This document shows, one piece after another, positions 8,513-17,735 of a stretch of DNA of 39,458 bases (positions are counted from its first letter, which is position 1; the number at the start of each line of letters is the position of its first letter). The stretch comes from a virus. The notes under the pieces were generated by a model that was not told where the DNA came from, did no database searches, and was given only the letters and a program-made list of their open reading frames with translations. A program made the translations under genes and the position numbers. The DNA lies in the IMG/VR virus record IMGVR_UViG_3300030102_004232, positions 1 through 39,458 of that record. One strand, given 5' to 3'.

Positions 8513-9130
8513 CTATTCCTGTAATTGCATTCTTGCCCAGACACTCATAGTTGCCTCTTCCAAGGGGGTTTCTATTGGATCATCTTTAAATATAAACATT
8601 AATTCACGAATAGCTCTATCTGCACCTGCCATTAATAATCCTTTTCTATCTTTAGTATTAGTAAATGTTTCTATCTCTGATATAGTGCTTCTAAGTTCTT
8701 TCTGCATCTGGGCAATACGGCCAACACCAGCATCTCTTTTTACTGCACCATTTTCAATATCTTCTCTTAGCTTTCTTATATCTTCTTGCATCTCATCAAT
8801 CTCATATAATAACTTTTTTCGGTGATCTGGTTTCACATAGTTATCTTTTATCCATAGATCACAAGCAGTTATTGTGCCTTCATACCCCAAGAAACGTGCA
8901 TATAAATAAACTTCAATTACAGAATAATTATCTGCTGCAAAAGAGCAAAAAGACTCCTGTGTAGAGGAGTCTAGATTATCTACCCATGAATTGAATAGAT
9001 CAATATTTATAAGCTGATTGGGCTTGTTTACGATCTCTTTCTTCGTCCCTTTCCCTGAACCTTTGCTGCTGTTTATTAGTTTCCCTTTGTTCGGAACCAC
9101 CTTTACCAATTGTTTCTCTTTCTTGTTCAC
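8513..9130 (-). CDS. Candidate terminase small subunit
   Basis: A 205-aa protein with a basic N-terminus, a helical region around residues 65-95 (VIEVYLYARFLGYEG, then ACDLWIKDNYV) that could form a helix-turn-helix, a charged coiled coil at about 105-155, and a C-terminal acidic tail. This order (DNA-binding head, oligomerisation coil, acidic TerL-binding tail) and the position just upstream of TerL fit a small terminase. The start is GTG 9130 with GGAG 7 bases before it; the first in-frame ATG comes only at about residue 114. The first 131 bases overlap the end of the preceding gene in another frame. Function is inferred. Confidence 0.6.
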   Translation of the reverse strand: MNKKEKQLVKVVPNKGKLINSSKGSGKGTKKEIVNKPNQLINIDLFNSWVDNLDSSTQESFCSFAADNYSVIEVYLYARFLGYEGTITACDLWIKDNYVKPDHRKKLLYEIDEMQEDIRKLREDIENGAVKRDAGVGRIAQMQKELRSTISEIETFTNTKDRKGLLMAGADRAIRELMFIFKDDPIETPLEEATMSVWARMQLQE

Positions 9131-9239
9131 CAGCAGTCTCCATTTTCTTTTTGGAAAATTCGTAGGCTACACCAGCGGCCTGACGATATTTATCCAGATC
9201 AAAATAATCGTCTTCGTCGTAAGTTGTATCGACAGCCAT
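9000..9239 (-). CDS. 79-aa charged protein overlapping the candidate small terminase
   Basis: Starts at ATG 9239 with an acidic N-terminus (MAVDTTYDEDDYFDLDKY) and ends in a Glu/Gln/Arg-rich low-complexity half. That half, from about residue 37 on, shares 131 bases with the N-terminus of the next gene in a different frame. No family recognised. The overlap and low complexity suggest that the tail tolerates being co-encoded. Confidence 0.6.
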   Translation of the reverse strand: MAVDTTYDEDDYFDLDKYRQAAGVAYEFSKKKMETAGEQERETIGKGGSEQRETNKQQQRFRERDEERDRKQAQSAYKY

Positions 9240-9266
9240 AGCTATAACCTATATATTCTAGAGTAC

Positions 9267-9488
9267 TTAGAAATTGCCCATCATGCCAGCAAGACCTTGA
9301 GCAAAGATGTCTCTACGTCCTTCTACTGATCTTTGTCTTTGCTGACGCTTTTTAGATGCTTCCAATCTGTTTAATAGTGCTTCAAATTTGGTGATATTAA
9401 AATTGTCCGCATCATCTGTCGGATTACCTGCAGCATCTTCATCAAAATCTGTGCTGTAATCTAAGGGATCGCTGGAACTGTTTGACAT
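9267..9488 (-). CDS. 73-aa hypothetical protein
   Basis: Acidic Ser/Asp-rich N-terminal third (residues 1-30) followed by a basic helix (EALLNRLEASKKRQQRQRS) and a hydrophobic C-terminal tip ending in MMGNF. No family recognised. It lies in line with the other minus-strand virion genes, 27 bases upstream of the 79-aa gene. Confidence 0.6.
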   Translation of the reverse strand: MSNSSSDPLDYSTDFDEDAAGNPTDDADNFNITKFEALLNRLEASKKRQQRQRSVEGRRDIFAQGLAGMMGNF

Positions 9489-9550
9489 AATATTTTCAAT
9501 AAATGGAAAAGTAGTTCAATAACCTGATTTTTATTATAGGATTATTAAAT

Positions 9551-10678
9551 CTAGAAGTTAAATGAACTTATCAAACTACTGTATTGAGAAGTAGCCTGAT
9601 CAATTCTAGCTAGATCCTTCTTACCTTCTATCATGATTTTATTATTTTCTTTTTGTATCTCACCTTCTAAATTCTTAAGACCCGATTGATATATGAAATC
9701 TCTACTCTGAGCAATATTCTGTCTTTGATCCTCTAATTCAGCTATACTTCTTCCTTCTTTAAAATATTCCTCATAGTCAGGTAAGGTTATACCTGTTCTC
9801 TCCCCAAGATCAAAAGAAGTCGTAGGCATCATAGATGCATCAAAAGCATACTTACGTAACTTAGTTACCTGAGCTGTATCTCCTTCTCCAACTGTTCTCT
9901 CTCCAACACTACTACCATACAACATGTCATAGTAGTTATCCATGTAATTATCATTGAACTTCTTTCTATAGGCTTCACTATCTTTTAAATCAGCTTTAAA
10001 ACTTGCATAATCTGTAAGTATATTAGCGTCAAATTCTTGAAATGCTTCAGTTAACTCTTCTTGCTTTGCATCTCTACCAAAGAGATCTTGATAAGCTTTT
10101 TGAACGCCAGCCTCGAATTGCTGTCCTCTAATACCTCTGTCAACCTTTCCAGTGAGAGGATCCGTTACAAATCCACCTTCTGCATCTCTAGTACCATAAA
10201 ACTCGTCATATAAGCCAGATAATTTATCTGCTACCTGAGTTTGATAATCAAAAGTAAATCCAGGGGTAGCTCCCGGCATTGTATATTCATATTCTTGCTC
10301 TACTTTTTCTTTTTCTCCCGTTGGTTTTCCTTCATCATCTAAAATATCTTGGTATACAAACTTTGTCCTAGTCTCAGTAACAGGCATAAATTTTTGATCT
10401 AACTTATAATCACTTACATAATTTTGTAACAGTTGTTCTGCGGTGTTATATGGTGTAATACCGGTTTTAACTTGTGATGCTATTCTATCCGCATACGCAT
10501 CAAAACCTAAAGCACCTGTTTCCCTTCTACCACGCTCTTGTGCTATTTGCCTATCTTCAGCCTTCAGAGCCTTTTCATCTAAATCTAATTGACGCTCTAA
10601 TTGATATTGCATCAATTTTTCAAAGGTATTATCCTTTTCAACCTCCGGTGCTTCGTATGTAATACTTGGTGCTCCCAT
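9551..10678 (-). CDS. 375-aa coiled-coil virion protein with a DUF4214-like segment
   Basis: Charged and helical throughout, with coiled-coil-like ends (about residues 15-60 and 305-360). The middle segment around residues 190-245 (KAYQDLFGRDAKQEELTEAF followed by a DSEAYRKKF ending) resembles the repeat pattern of DUF4214, a helical domain known from surface and phage structural proteins. This similarity is only by eye. It has no signal peptide or membrane segment. Position among the internal virion protein genes suggests a structural role. Confidence 0.65.
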   Translation of the reverse strand: MGAPSITYEAPEVEKDNTFEKLMQYQLERQLDLDEKALKAEDRQIAQERGRRETGALGFDAYADRIASQVKTGITPYNTAEQLLQNYVSDYKLDQKFMPVTETRTKFVYQDILDDEGKPTGEKEKVEQEYEYTMPGATPGFTFDYQTQVADKLSGLYDEFYGTRDAEGGFVTDPLTGKVDRGIRGQQFEAGVQKAYQDLFGRDAKQEELTEAFQEFDANILTDYASFKADLKDSEAYRKKFNDNYMDNYYDMLYGSSVGERTVGEGDTAQVTKLRKYAFDASMMPTTSFDLGERTGITLPDYEEYFKEGRSIAELEDQRQNIAQSRDFIYQSGLKNLEGEIQKENNKIMIEGKKDLARIDQATSQYSSLISSFNF

Positions 10679-10694
10679 TTTTTCTCCTTATTTT

Positions 10695-11144
10695 TTATGC
10701 ATCAAAACGAGGAATATATATTGATCCAAACATCCTAGCTTGTGGATCAAATGCTGACATACCTCTAGCCTTATCAAAGGCTCTTTGCATCTGACTTCGT
10801 TTCATAGCACCAAATGCAGGTAATCCTCTAAATGCTAATTCAGCTTGTTTATCTTTAAAACCTTGTGATCTTTGTTTACCTCTACCAACATCCGTCATAT
10901 ATTCAAATCCCCTTTTCTCTTGTTCCATTAAAAGTGGACTATATATAAGTGGACTTATTCTTGCATCTATACCGCCCCCTATGAGAGCCTTCTGCGACTC
11001 TCTCTGCATCATAGAACCAATCTCTAATTGGTCTTTTTGAGACCTTGCTCCAATATCTGCAGCTCGTACCATGCCGCTAGCACCAAGCATACCGCCGAAT
11101 AAAGAACCACCGCCTGCTATAAGTGCTCCCCAAGGAAATCCCAT
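10695..11144 (-). CDS. 149-aa virion protein with Gly-rich hydrophobic N-terminus
   Basis: Residues 1-30 (starting MGFPWGALIAGGGSLFGGM) form a glycine-rich hydrophobic segment, and the rest is helical and basic. Small proteins of this type in T7-like phages act as internal virion (ejection) proteins that enter the host envelope with the DNA, and the size and composition here fit. No sequence family is recognised. ATG 11144; 16 bases before the next gene. Confidence 0.65.
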   Translation of the reverse strand: MGFPWGALIAGGGSLFGGMLGASGMVRAADIGARSQKDQLEIGSMMQRESQKALIGGGIDARISPLIYSPLLMEQEKRGFEYMTDVGRGKQRSQGFKDKQAELAFRGLPAFGAMKRSQMQRAFDKARGMSAFDPQARMFGSIYIPRFDA

Positions 11145-11169
11145 TTACTTACCTCCGTTAATACTCATT

Positions 11170-11772
11170 TTAACTGTAGTATCCCATCTTCGGAATAGGT
11201 ACAAAAGGTTGACTATAAACATTTGCAAGAGATCTGGTATTTGCAGCACCGGCTGATAATAAAGCTGCTTGTCCAGCATACATTTGAGGTAATACATTTT
11301 GAAGAAATGCTTGCGGACCTGCTTGAATACCTTGTGCAATCTTATCAATTCCTTGCATAGCCAAGCCCTGCTGAAATAGTTTATTTTGTTGCCTAAATCC
11401 AGCATCTTGGATGGCCATTATATCGTCTTTAGTAAATCCTCCATAGGTTCCGTCATCTTTTCCACCTTCAGTTCCATCTCCTCCTCCAAATATTTTTTTT
11501 GCGTCCTCTATTACATCTCCTATTGTTTTTGGTGGCTTAGTATTTCCTCTTCTATCTGGTCTCTCATTAGTATTTATTGTTTTATTTGATCCTAAACTTT
11601 CTAAAATTTTCTTTTGCTCATCAAATCTGTCTCCTCCAAAGTAATTTATACGTCCAGAGGGGTTATTTCTGTTAGCAAGTAATACTCCAGGATTAAACAT
11701 ACCTTGCATATTACCTATCTGCATTCCAGTAGTTTGTGGACTGAATTGATTAAACATAGGACTGAAAGCCAT
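11170..11772 (-). CDS. 200-aa hypothetical virion protein
   Basis: The N-terminal half is Asn/Gly/Asp-rich (residues 1-110), and the C-terminal half is helical, with Gln/Ala-rich sequence around AGPQAFLQNVLPQMYAGQA. No family recognised. It sits 5 bases after the 228-aa gene and shares the module's codon style, so it belongs to the virion operon. Possible internal virion protein. Confidence 0.65.
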   Translation of the reverse strand: MAFSPMFNQFSPQTTGMQIGNMQGMFNPGVLLANRNNPSGRINYFGGDRFDEQKKILESLGSNKTINTNERPDRRGNTKPPKTIGDVIEDAKKIFGGGDGTEGGKDDGTYGGFTKDDIMAIQDAGFRQQNKLFQQGLAMQGIDKIAQGIQAGPQAFLQNVLPQMYAGQAALLSAGAANTRSLANVYSQPFVPIPKMGYYS

Positions 11773-11777
11773 TTTAC

Positions 11778-12464
11778 TTATCTCCTTGAATTACTAATAA
11801 TGTTACCCATTAACTGTCCGGATATAGCGTTATTTTGTGCAGCCATATCCATTGCAAATTGCTGTTTCATGTAAGGTGCCATTGCCTCTACATCCTTCAT
11901 TCTCTCTTTTCTCATTCTTTCTCTAGACTTCTTAGTCTTAGCTGCTGGAGTAATCGGTATTCCTCCAAGAATAGGAATACTTATATCAGGACCACTATAT
12001 GGATCATTTATATCAATACCTGCTATTCCTCTAGTAATGTTTTGTCCTATTCCACTTCCAGCAAATCCTCCTATAAGTGCTCCAACTGGTCCTCCAACTT
12101 TAAATCCTAAGGCTGCTCCGGCAAAACCTCCTCCAGCTGTTCCTACTCCTCCTATCGGATCTCCACCTAATATCTGTAAACCTCCAGCTAAAAGAGGTAA
12201 TCTTCTTGTTCCCATTCCAGCAACTTTTGAAGCGGCTTTTGGAAGGAAAGCTTTTTTCTGCGTTGATGACATGCCTGCGATAAATTTCTGTGCAGCCTCC
12301 TTAGTCATCTTCTTATCCGCAAAGGCTGTCTGAGGGAAAGTTCTTGCTAAATATTCTTCAAATTTACCACCAGCGGCAAGAAAATTCACCAAACCTTGAA
12401 ACATTTCAGGACTAGCCTCAGTTGGATCTTGAACTGTATTTCCAGTGCCGTATACTCCGTACAT
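11778..12464 (-). CDS. 228-aa protein with glycine-zipper membrane segment
   Basis: A helical N-terminus is followed at about residues 90-150 by a glycine-zipper stretch (GGFAGAALGFKVGGPVGALI and continuing), a pattern that packs into membranes or oligomeric pores. The C-terminus is charged. Together with its neighbours it suggests a set of proteins that form or enter a membrane channel during DNA ejection; this is inference from composition. Confidence 0.65.
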   Translation of the reverse strand: MYGVYGTGNTVQDPTEASPEMFQGLVNFLAAGGKFEEYLARTFPQTAFADKKMTKEAAQKFIAGMSSTQKKAFLPKAASKVAGMGTRRLPLLAGGLQILGGDPIGGVGTAGGGFAGAALGFKVGGPVGALIGGFAGSGIGQNITRGIAGIDINDPYSGPDISIPILGGIPITPAAKTKKSRERMRKERMKDVEAMAPYMKQQFAMDMAAQNNAISGQLMGNIISNSRR

Positions 12465-12510
12465 ATCTATGGGGCTAATCTATATAAATTAATTTTATCA
12501 GTACTTATAT

Positions 12511-13545
12511 TCATTGGTATGGATGCATTGGTGGTTGTTGATCATTTTCGGATCTAGATAATACTTGATTCATTAGTTTACCTGCTAATATTCCAGATAC
12601 ACCACCTGCTAACCCTCCAGCTAATCCTCTTCCTATTAACCTTCCATATCCTTTTTGTTGGAATTGAGGACGACTATATTGAACTACTTCTTTTTTTGTT
12701 TTTGCATCCATAAATTTTTCTTTTGTTACCTGAGGAGAAGTCTCAAAAGCTACTCTTGCTCCCGCTATTCCTCCTATAGCACTGGTAACTGCTGGTATTG
12801 ATACTGGATAACCAAGAAAACGTGCCTCTGGATTTCCCTGTAAATTCTCTCTAGTTGTTTTAATAAAACCACCAGTTGCCTTACCAAGGGGATCAGGATT
12901 GTTGTATAGAAAATTTAAATAATTTGCGTATCTTCTTTTTGTTAAATTAGGTATCTCTTTTTGTGCATCGGCATATGCTAATGGTCTACCAGTGCGACCC
13001 TGAACAAATCTTTGAAATAATTCTGTAGATGGATTAGCTGTTTTTGTTTTATCATCTTCTCTAGGATTGTTTTGTTTAAAACCTTTTGGTCTACCTAATT
13101 CTGCTATATTTGTAGGATCATATGCTCCAGCCACTGCTACTGCTGGTTGTAATGCTGCAAGTCCAATTAAACCTTTCTCATACTTATTTAATCCTTTAGT
13201 AGGATCTACAGTTCCTTTTAAAGCTTCATCAGCAATAGCTAAAGGATGATTAAATCTCCAATAAAATTTACGACTCTCATCTGTCATTAAATCTGCTGAA
13301 GTACGTGCAGTGTAAGCTCCAGCTGATTGTAAAGGTGTTTTTTTACTTAATCCTTTTTGTTGTAATTCTTTTCTAAAATCAGGGTCTCTAAAAATAGATA
13401 CATAATATTTTCTATTCGGATCTTTTTCTACATCCATTAAGGCAGCTATTCCTTTTTTTACTCCCGTTCCAAAAGACTGTAAAGGTTTTCCGATTAAAGG
13501 AAGAGAACTCACTAAACTATTTAAATTTTGTCCAGCAAGTTTCAT
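12511..13545 (-). CDS. 344-aa virion protein with hydrophobic segments
   Basis: Basic and largely helical, with Gly/Ala-rich hydrophobic segments at about residues 145-165, 250-270 and 305-330 (the last: GRGLAGGLAGGVSGILAGK). No enzyme motif. The ATG at 13545 overlaps the previous stop by one base (TAATG), indicating coupled translation with the 156-aa gene. Probable internal virion or ejection protein by context. Confidence 0.65.
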   Translation of the reverse strand: MKLAGQNLNSLVSSLPLIGKPLQSFGTGVKKGIAALMDVEKDPNRKYYVSIFRDPDFRKELQQKGLSKKTPLQSAGAYTARTSADLMTDESRKFYWRFNHPLAIADEALKGTVDPTKGLNKYEKGLIGLAALQPAVAVAGAYDPTNIAELGRPKGFKQNNPREDDKTKTANPSTELFQRFVQGRTGRPLAYADAQKEIPNLTKRRYANYLNFLYNNPDPLGKATGGFIKTTRENLQGNPEARFLGYPVSIPAVTSAIGGIAGARVAFETSPQVTKEKFMDAKTKKEVVQYSRPQFQQKGYGRLIGRGLAGGLAGGVSGILAGKLMNQVLSRSENDQQPPMHPYQ

Positions 13546-14015
13546 TATGCCTGTGCCCTAAGTTGTTCTCTTACTGATTCAGGTAAAGGTCCAATACCAG
13601 GATAAAAATACTGTTCCTGTGGAGTCGGTAATCTGTCTTTATATAATCTACCTTGTGTTACAAGATCAACTACAGGATAAGTAGCTACAGAAGCACCAAT
13701 ATTAGCAATGTTCTGTAACATGGTTGGATCTTGTGTATCTCTTACTATTGGTTTCTTTGTCTTCGGATCTATAATTGGTTTATTTTTTTTATCTACTTGC
13801 ATTAATCTTCTTGCTGTTCCCGGAGAAAATCTTCTAGCAAGAGCAATTGCTGGTACGTTAAGTAAAAAATCGCCAGCACCATATGCTAAAGCTGCAGTAG
13901 GTCCTCCAGCTAGTAGACCAAAACCCGCAGTTAATCCAGTACCTAAAGCTGCTTGTCTTGCTGCAGGTTTTAATTCTTGTATGAATTTACTAAGAAATGC
14001 GGGTGCTGACTTCAT
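13545..14015 (-). CDS. 156-aa virion protein with hydrophobic core
   Basis: A hydrophobic Gly/Ala/Leu-rich segment occupies about residues 18-60 (GLTAGFGLLAGGPTAALAYG and continuing), followed by a basic loop containing VDKKNKPIIDPKTKKPIV and a Pro-rich C-terminus. Coupled to the next gene by a 1-base TAATG overlap. Function unknown. Confidence 0.65.
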   Translation of the reverse strand: MKSAPAFLSKFIQELKPAARQAALGTGLTAGFGLLAGGPTAALAYGAGDFLLNVPAIALARRFSPGTARRLMQVDKKNKPIIDPKTKKPIVRDTQDPTMLQNIANIGASVATYPVVDLVTQGRLYKDRLPTPQEQYFYPGIGPLPESVREQLRAQA

Positions 14016-14039
14016 GTCTCTAACTACTTAATTACTATT

Positions 14040-14669
14040 TTACTTGGGTGATTCCTTATCTACCTCTTCCGTTTGTGTTCCTTCTCTTTCTTCTCTTTTC
14101 ATTTTATTTTTAGTAACTTTAGGATTTTCTTCTAGTAACTCAGCAACAGACTTCTCACCTTCAAATTCTCTTTCTGCTCTCTTCTCTGCTTTAGCCATTA
14201 GATATCCATTAGGATCAGGATTTTTCATTCTGGGCATTGGATTATCAGCAGCCTTACTAGGATTTAATGTAGGACTAATATTGTAGGCATCCATCCACAT
14301 AGGATTGAAGTCTGGTTGATCCTGTGGGCGTTGTGGTGTTAACCCTCTACCATTTTCAAAATCATAATCAAATGCTCGATTAAATCTTCCAAGACCTTCA
14401 AATAATTCGTAATCAGGAGTAACTTTATTATTGTCATCAAAAAATGGAGTATTGGGGGCAAAGTTTAATCCCGGATTCTGTGTTAACTTTTTAGTCATTG
14501 CACGTTTTAATAAATCCTTTGTTTCAAACCTTGAGGGATTAAAAGGATATTCTCCTGTTCCAGCTCTAGCTGTAAATAGATCATCAAAATCTAAACGCTT
14601 AGTTATTTCTCCTCTTCTGTTAAAAGGATTAGTAACATACCTACCAAGATCTAAACGTGCATCTCTCAT
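14040..14669 (-). CDS. 209-aa hypothetical protein
   Basis: A hydrophilic protein rich in Asn, Pro, Phe and Arg, with a strongly charged C-terminal third (KAEKRAEREFEGEKSVAELL and continuing). No membrane segment, unlike its neighbours. Its ATG overlaps the upstream gene's stop by 4 bases (14666-14669). No family recognised. Confidence 0.65.
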   Translation of the reverse strand: MRDARLDLGRYVTNPFNRRGEITKRLDFDDLFTARAGTGEYPFNPSRFETKDLLKRAMTKKLTQNPGLNFAPNTPFFDDNNKVTPDYELFEGLGRFNRAFDYDFENGRGLTPQRPQDQPDFNPMWMDAYNISPTLNPSKAADNPMPRMKNPDPNGYLMAKAEKRAEREFEGEKSVAELLEENPKVTKNKMKREEREGTQTEEVDKESPK

Positions 14670-14887
14670 TTTTTCTTATCCTTCTTTTTCTTATTTAATC
14701 CTACCAATGTTTTACGAAGTCGTGCTTGTTTTACAGTACGCTCATCATAATCATCTGGATTAGATAGAACATTCTCTTGTAGCTGTGCAGTAGTAATACC
14801 TTTCTTCTCTGCTTTAGCAGTAAAGGCACCCGGACGTTTTATAGCGTCTTCAATAAACTTTTTCTTTTTCTTTTTTTTCTTTTCCAT
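14666..14887 (-). CDS. 73-aa lysine-rich protein
   Basis: Begins MEKKKKKKKKF and ends LNKKKKDKKK, with an ordinary helical centre containing TTAQLQENVLSNPDDYDE. A fourth small polybasic protein in this module, though without the AAKxYK tail. The ATG lies 3 bases after the 826-aa gene's stop, and the end overlaps the next start by 4 bases. Function unknown. Confidence 0.6.
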   Translation of the reverse strand: MEKKKKKKKKFIEDAIKRPGAFTAKAEKKGITTAQLQENVLSNPDDYDERTVKQARLRKTLVGLNKKKKDKKK

Positions 14888-14890
14888 TCT

Positions 14891-17371
14891 TTACTTCCTC
14901 CTTCTCTTAGCAGCTCTACGTTTTCCTTGAGCAGCTAAGTTAGTTTGCATTATATTCTGAATGTTTTCATTAAGATTTTCAGTAAAATCAGGAACTTGTT
15001 TATCTGTTCCTGTAATTTTCTTTCCACGTTCTATATCTATTTGTTTTTGTTGTAATTCAAACTGTGCTCTTTTTCTTCTTTGTTCTATATCAGCTGGGCG
15101 ATTACTTCTTCTAGCAGAACCTAATTCTCTAGCTCCCATATCTAAATAGTCATCATCAAAAGTTGTAACCAAATCTCCTTCTACATTTCTTACTTCTTTT
15201 TCTAAAGCAGTACTACCTTTTTCTTTAACATCAAATTTAATAACATCTGTAGCTCCTCTTGGACGACTTAAATCCACAGTAGATACTGGTAAGTTATTCA
15301 TCTTAGCAAAATCTGCCTGTTCATCTTTTACAACACGAGATAATGTTCCATCTCTTTTCTTAGTCGCATACATGAATCTAGCTGGTCTACTTGCAGGTTT
15401 TCCTACCAGAGATTCGATGAAATCAAAATTATCATAAGACTGTAAAACAGGTAATGTTATACCTTTTTCTTTTTCTAAAATAGTATTTAATTCTTTAGCT
15501 ACTGAACCATAATCAGCTCTACTTCCTTTTCTTTTAATATTTCCTTGTGCTCTATATGTTGCATCTAAAAGCACGTTTCTTTGTAGTCTTACTTTTCCTG
15601 TTAAATCTTTTCCTGTAGCAGTTTCTAGAATCTGTAAAGGAGCATTAACTTTTGTTTGAGATATTTTAAATAAAGGTGCTCGATACAGTTTTCCTGTTTG
15701 AGTTTTACGTGTTGCTTGTAATTGTAAATTGCTCTTTGGATCTATCACAGGTTCAACATTGTCTATACCCATTGATTGCATCATAACAAAATTTTGTTGA
15801 TCAGCAGCAGAAACTTTCAAAGGTTTTCCTTGTGCTGTTTTTAGTAAATCTGCTTCTTTAATATCTTTAACTTCCAATCCTTGTAAATCAGCAATCTGAG
15901 AACCACGGGGAGTATTTTTATATTTCAAAGCGTACATAGATTCTGCTAAAGGAGCTTCGGTTACTCCTCCAACAAGTTGTCCTTTTATTTGAAATTCAGG
16001 TGTGATGTTTGGTTTACCACCCACGTTTCTTACTGTCTTATATACCCTACTATCTTCAGGAATAAAATCTACACGAGCACTATCTGCAACTGGTCCTACT
16101 ATCTTTTGATATTCTCCACTTAGAGCTTTTCCAGTATCAACATATTCAAGAACTTCACTTCTTAACTGTTTTATATTTGGAGATTTAACTGCCTCGGCTT
16201 GTTCAAGATCGTTGATAGCTTTTTGTTTATTAACTTGGAAAGGCACTTGTAATTCTCTTGGTTTTCCTTCCAAAATATCTTTTACTGCTTCAGGATTTTT
16301 CTTTAATAAAACTTCTCCAAATGTTTGATCTCCTAATGCTGGTATACTTAGATCTTCTTTAGTTACAACTCTCAATTCTTCTCTTGGTTTGGTTACAAAA
16401 GAAGCAGGGTCACTATATAACTGATCCCACTTTTTAGTCCATTCTTGTCTCTTAAGTGCAAACTGTTCACCCTCAACTTTACTTGCTCTTAGTACATTTT
16501 GTCTAAGTTTATCGAGATCTTCTCCTTCTACAACTGTCTTAGGTGCTTGAGGTAAATATTTAACACCTATACCCTCTTCTGCTAATTGTATATCCTGAGC
16601 CAATATACTTTTATCTACTGTTTCAGTTGGAGTATCTACTCCTCCAATACCTCTTTTTATTTCTCCTGGCTCTGCACCTGGAATATTAATAGTAGTAGCT
16701 TGGGTAAGTTGTCCTCTTTCATTAAACTGAGGTTTAACAAGAGGTGTACCAGCTTTCGCAAAAGATTGTATATAAGTATCTGCTCCAACTTGTAAAGGAT
16801 TATAAGCTGGATTTAAAAACTTTAAATCTCCAGAACTAACATAAGCTTCAACACGAGTATCAATATCTACTTTTGGTAAACCAGATTTCATCAACAAGTC
16901 ATAACGCCCTCCCTCTTGTCCTACATCTCTTCGTGGTCGAACTCTTGTAGGTGCTGCTTCTACAGTTTCAACTGGAGCCTTTTCAACCACAGTTGGGGAT
17001 TCTACTATTTTGCTGGGTTTTACTTCATTTAAATCTTTTTGTAACTTTTGGTTGTTTCTTTGGTTTGCTCTTCTAGCTGCTTTCTTAGTTTCGGGGCCAG
17101 GATCAAATGAAATTTTTTTAGGTGGAGTTTGTGGTCCTCTAAAACGCTCAGATATCTTTTTACCTCCAATAATACTTCCTAATATTCCAGCTCCTAATGC
17201 AACCAAACCTAAATCTCTTCCTTCATTATCTTCAGGTGAAGGTGCTCTAAGTTGATTACGCTTGAAATCAATGACATCAGCCGCCACTGCTGCTCTTTCT
17301 CTGTCATTCTCTGGAGGCTTTGTACCAGTAGCACGACTATATGAATAGAAATCGGCTGGTTGAAGTAACAT
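14891..17371 (-). CDS. 826-aa large virion protein, first gene of the minus-strand module
   Basis: One hydrophobic Gly-rich segment near residues 53-72 (GLVALGAGILGSIIGGKK) is followed by a long hydrophilic region of mixed sequence, ending in a basic tail (GKRRAAKRRRK). No lysozyme, transglycosylase or peptidase motif is evident. The size and membrane segment fit a large internal or ejection protein, or a tail component, but I do not recognise the family. The start is ATG 17371 without a good Shine-Dalgarno sequence. It faces the plus-strand 88-aa gene across 40 bp, so the two promoters must lie in or near that gap. Confidence 0.7.
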   Translation of the reverse strand: MLLQPADFYSYSRATGTKPPENDRERAAVAADVIDFKRNQLRAPSPEDNEGRDLGLVALGAGILGSIIGGKKISERFRGPQTPPKKISFDPGPETKKAARRANQRNNQKLQKDLNEVKPSKIVESPTVVEKAPVETVEAAPTRVRPRRDVGQEGGRYDLLMKSGLPKVDIDTRVEAYVSSGDLKFLNPAYNPLQVGADTYIQSFAKAGTPLVKPQFNERGQLTQATTINIPGAEPGEIKRGIGGVDTPTETVDKSILAQDIQLAEEGIGVKYLPQAPKTVVEGEDLDKLRQNVLRASKVEGEQFALKRQEWTKKWDQLYSDPASFVTKPREELRVVTKEDLSIPALGDQTFGEVLLKKNPEAVKDILEGKPRELQVPFQVNKQKAINDLEQAEAVKSPNIKQLRSEVLEYVDTGKALSGEYQKIVGPVADSARVDFIPEDSRVYKTVRNVGGKPNITPEFQIKGQLVGGVTEAPLAESMYALKYKNTPRGSQIADLQGLEVKDIKEADLLKTAQGKPLKVSAADQQNFVMMQSMGIDNVEPVIDPKSNLQLQATRKTQTGKLYRAPLFKISQTKVNAPLQILETATGKDLTGKVRLQRNVLLDATYRAQGNIKRKGSRADYGSVAKELNTILEKEKGITLPVLQSYDNFDFIESLVGKPASRPARFMYATKKRDGTLSRVVKDEQADFAKMNNLPVSTVDLSRPRGATDVIKFDVKEKGSTALEKEVRNVEGDLVTTFDDDYLDMGARELGSARRSNRPADIEQRRKRAQFELQQKQIDIERGKKITGTDKQVPDFTENLNENIQNIMQTNLAAQGKRRAAKRRRK

Positions 17372-17411
17372 ACGCCCTGTATTTTTCTCAATTACTATCT
17401 TTAGCTATTCT

Positions 17412-17678
17412 ATGTCGAGCACATCTAGTCGTGATAGCATTATTAAAAGGATACAACTAGCAATACGATTAATGGACATTGAAGATCGTAAGAAAAAAGT
17501 CGAAGGATTAAAATCTATCAAATCCAAGGCGATTGATATGGCAACAAAGGGAAAAGATTCTTTAGAAATCCGGGATTTTGTCGGAAATGCTACCAAAGAG
17601 CTTGCATATGAACTTCCAGATGAAGAAGCATTCACAAAAGCTGTAAATGCTAGTAAAATGTACCGAGGAATGAAGTAA
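17412..17678 (+). CDS. 88-aa hypothetical protein, divergent from virion module
   Basis: A helical, lysine-rich protein (MSSTSSRDSIIKRIQLAIRL at the start, MYRGMK at the end). No family recognised. It is the first plus-strand gene, reads away from the 826-aa gene and is followed after 23 bases by a clear intrinsic terminator, so it is probably a single-gene transcript. No strong ribosome-binding site precedes the ATG. Confidence 0.6.
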   Translation: MSSTSSRDSIIKRIQLAIRLMDIEDRKKKVEGLKSIKSKAIDMATKGKDSLEIRDFVGNATKELAYELPDEEAFTKAVNASKMYRGMK

Positions 17679-17701
17679 TATTTAGAAAATAAAGTAATTC
17701 T

Positions 17702-17735
17702 GGGTCAAAAACTGCGGTTTTTGGCTCATTTTTTT
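17702..17735 (+). terminator. Intrinsic terminator
   Basis: An 11-bp stem (17702-17712 with 17717-17727, including two G-U pairs) closes a 4-base TGCG loop and is followed by a run of seven T (17729-17735). It lies 24 bases downstream of the 88-aa gene. Confidence 0.85.

Noticed and set aside
11145-11405. 86-codon minus-strand frame
   Set aside because: Lies across two better-supported genes in a different frame, with composition unlike a protein and no ribosome-binding site.
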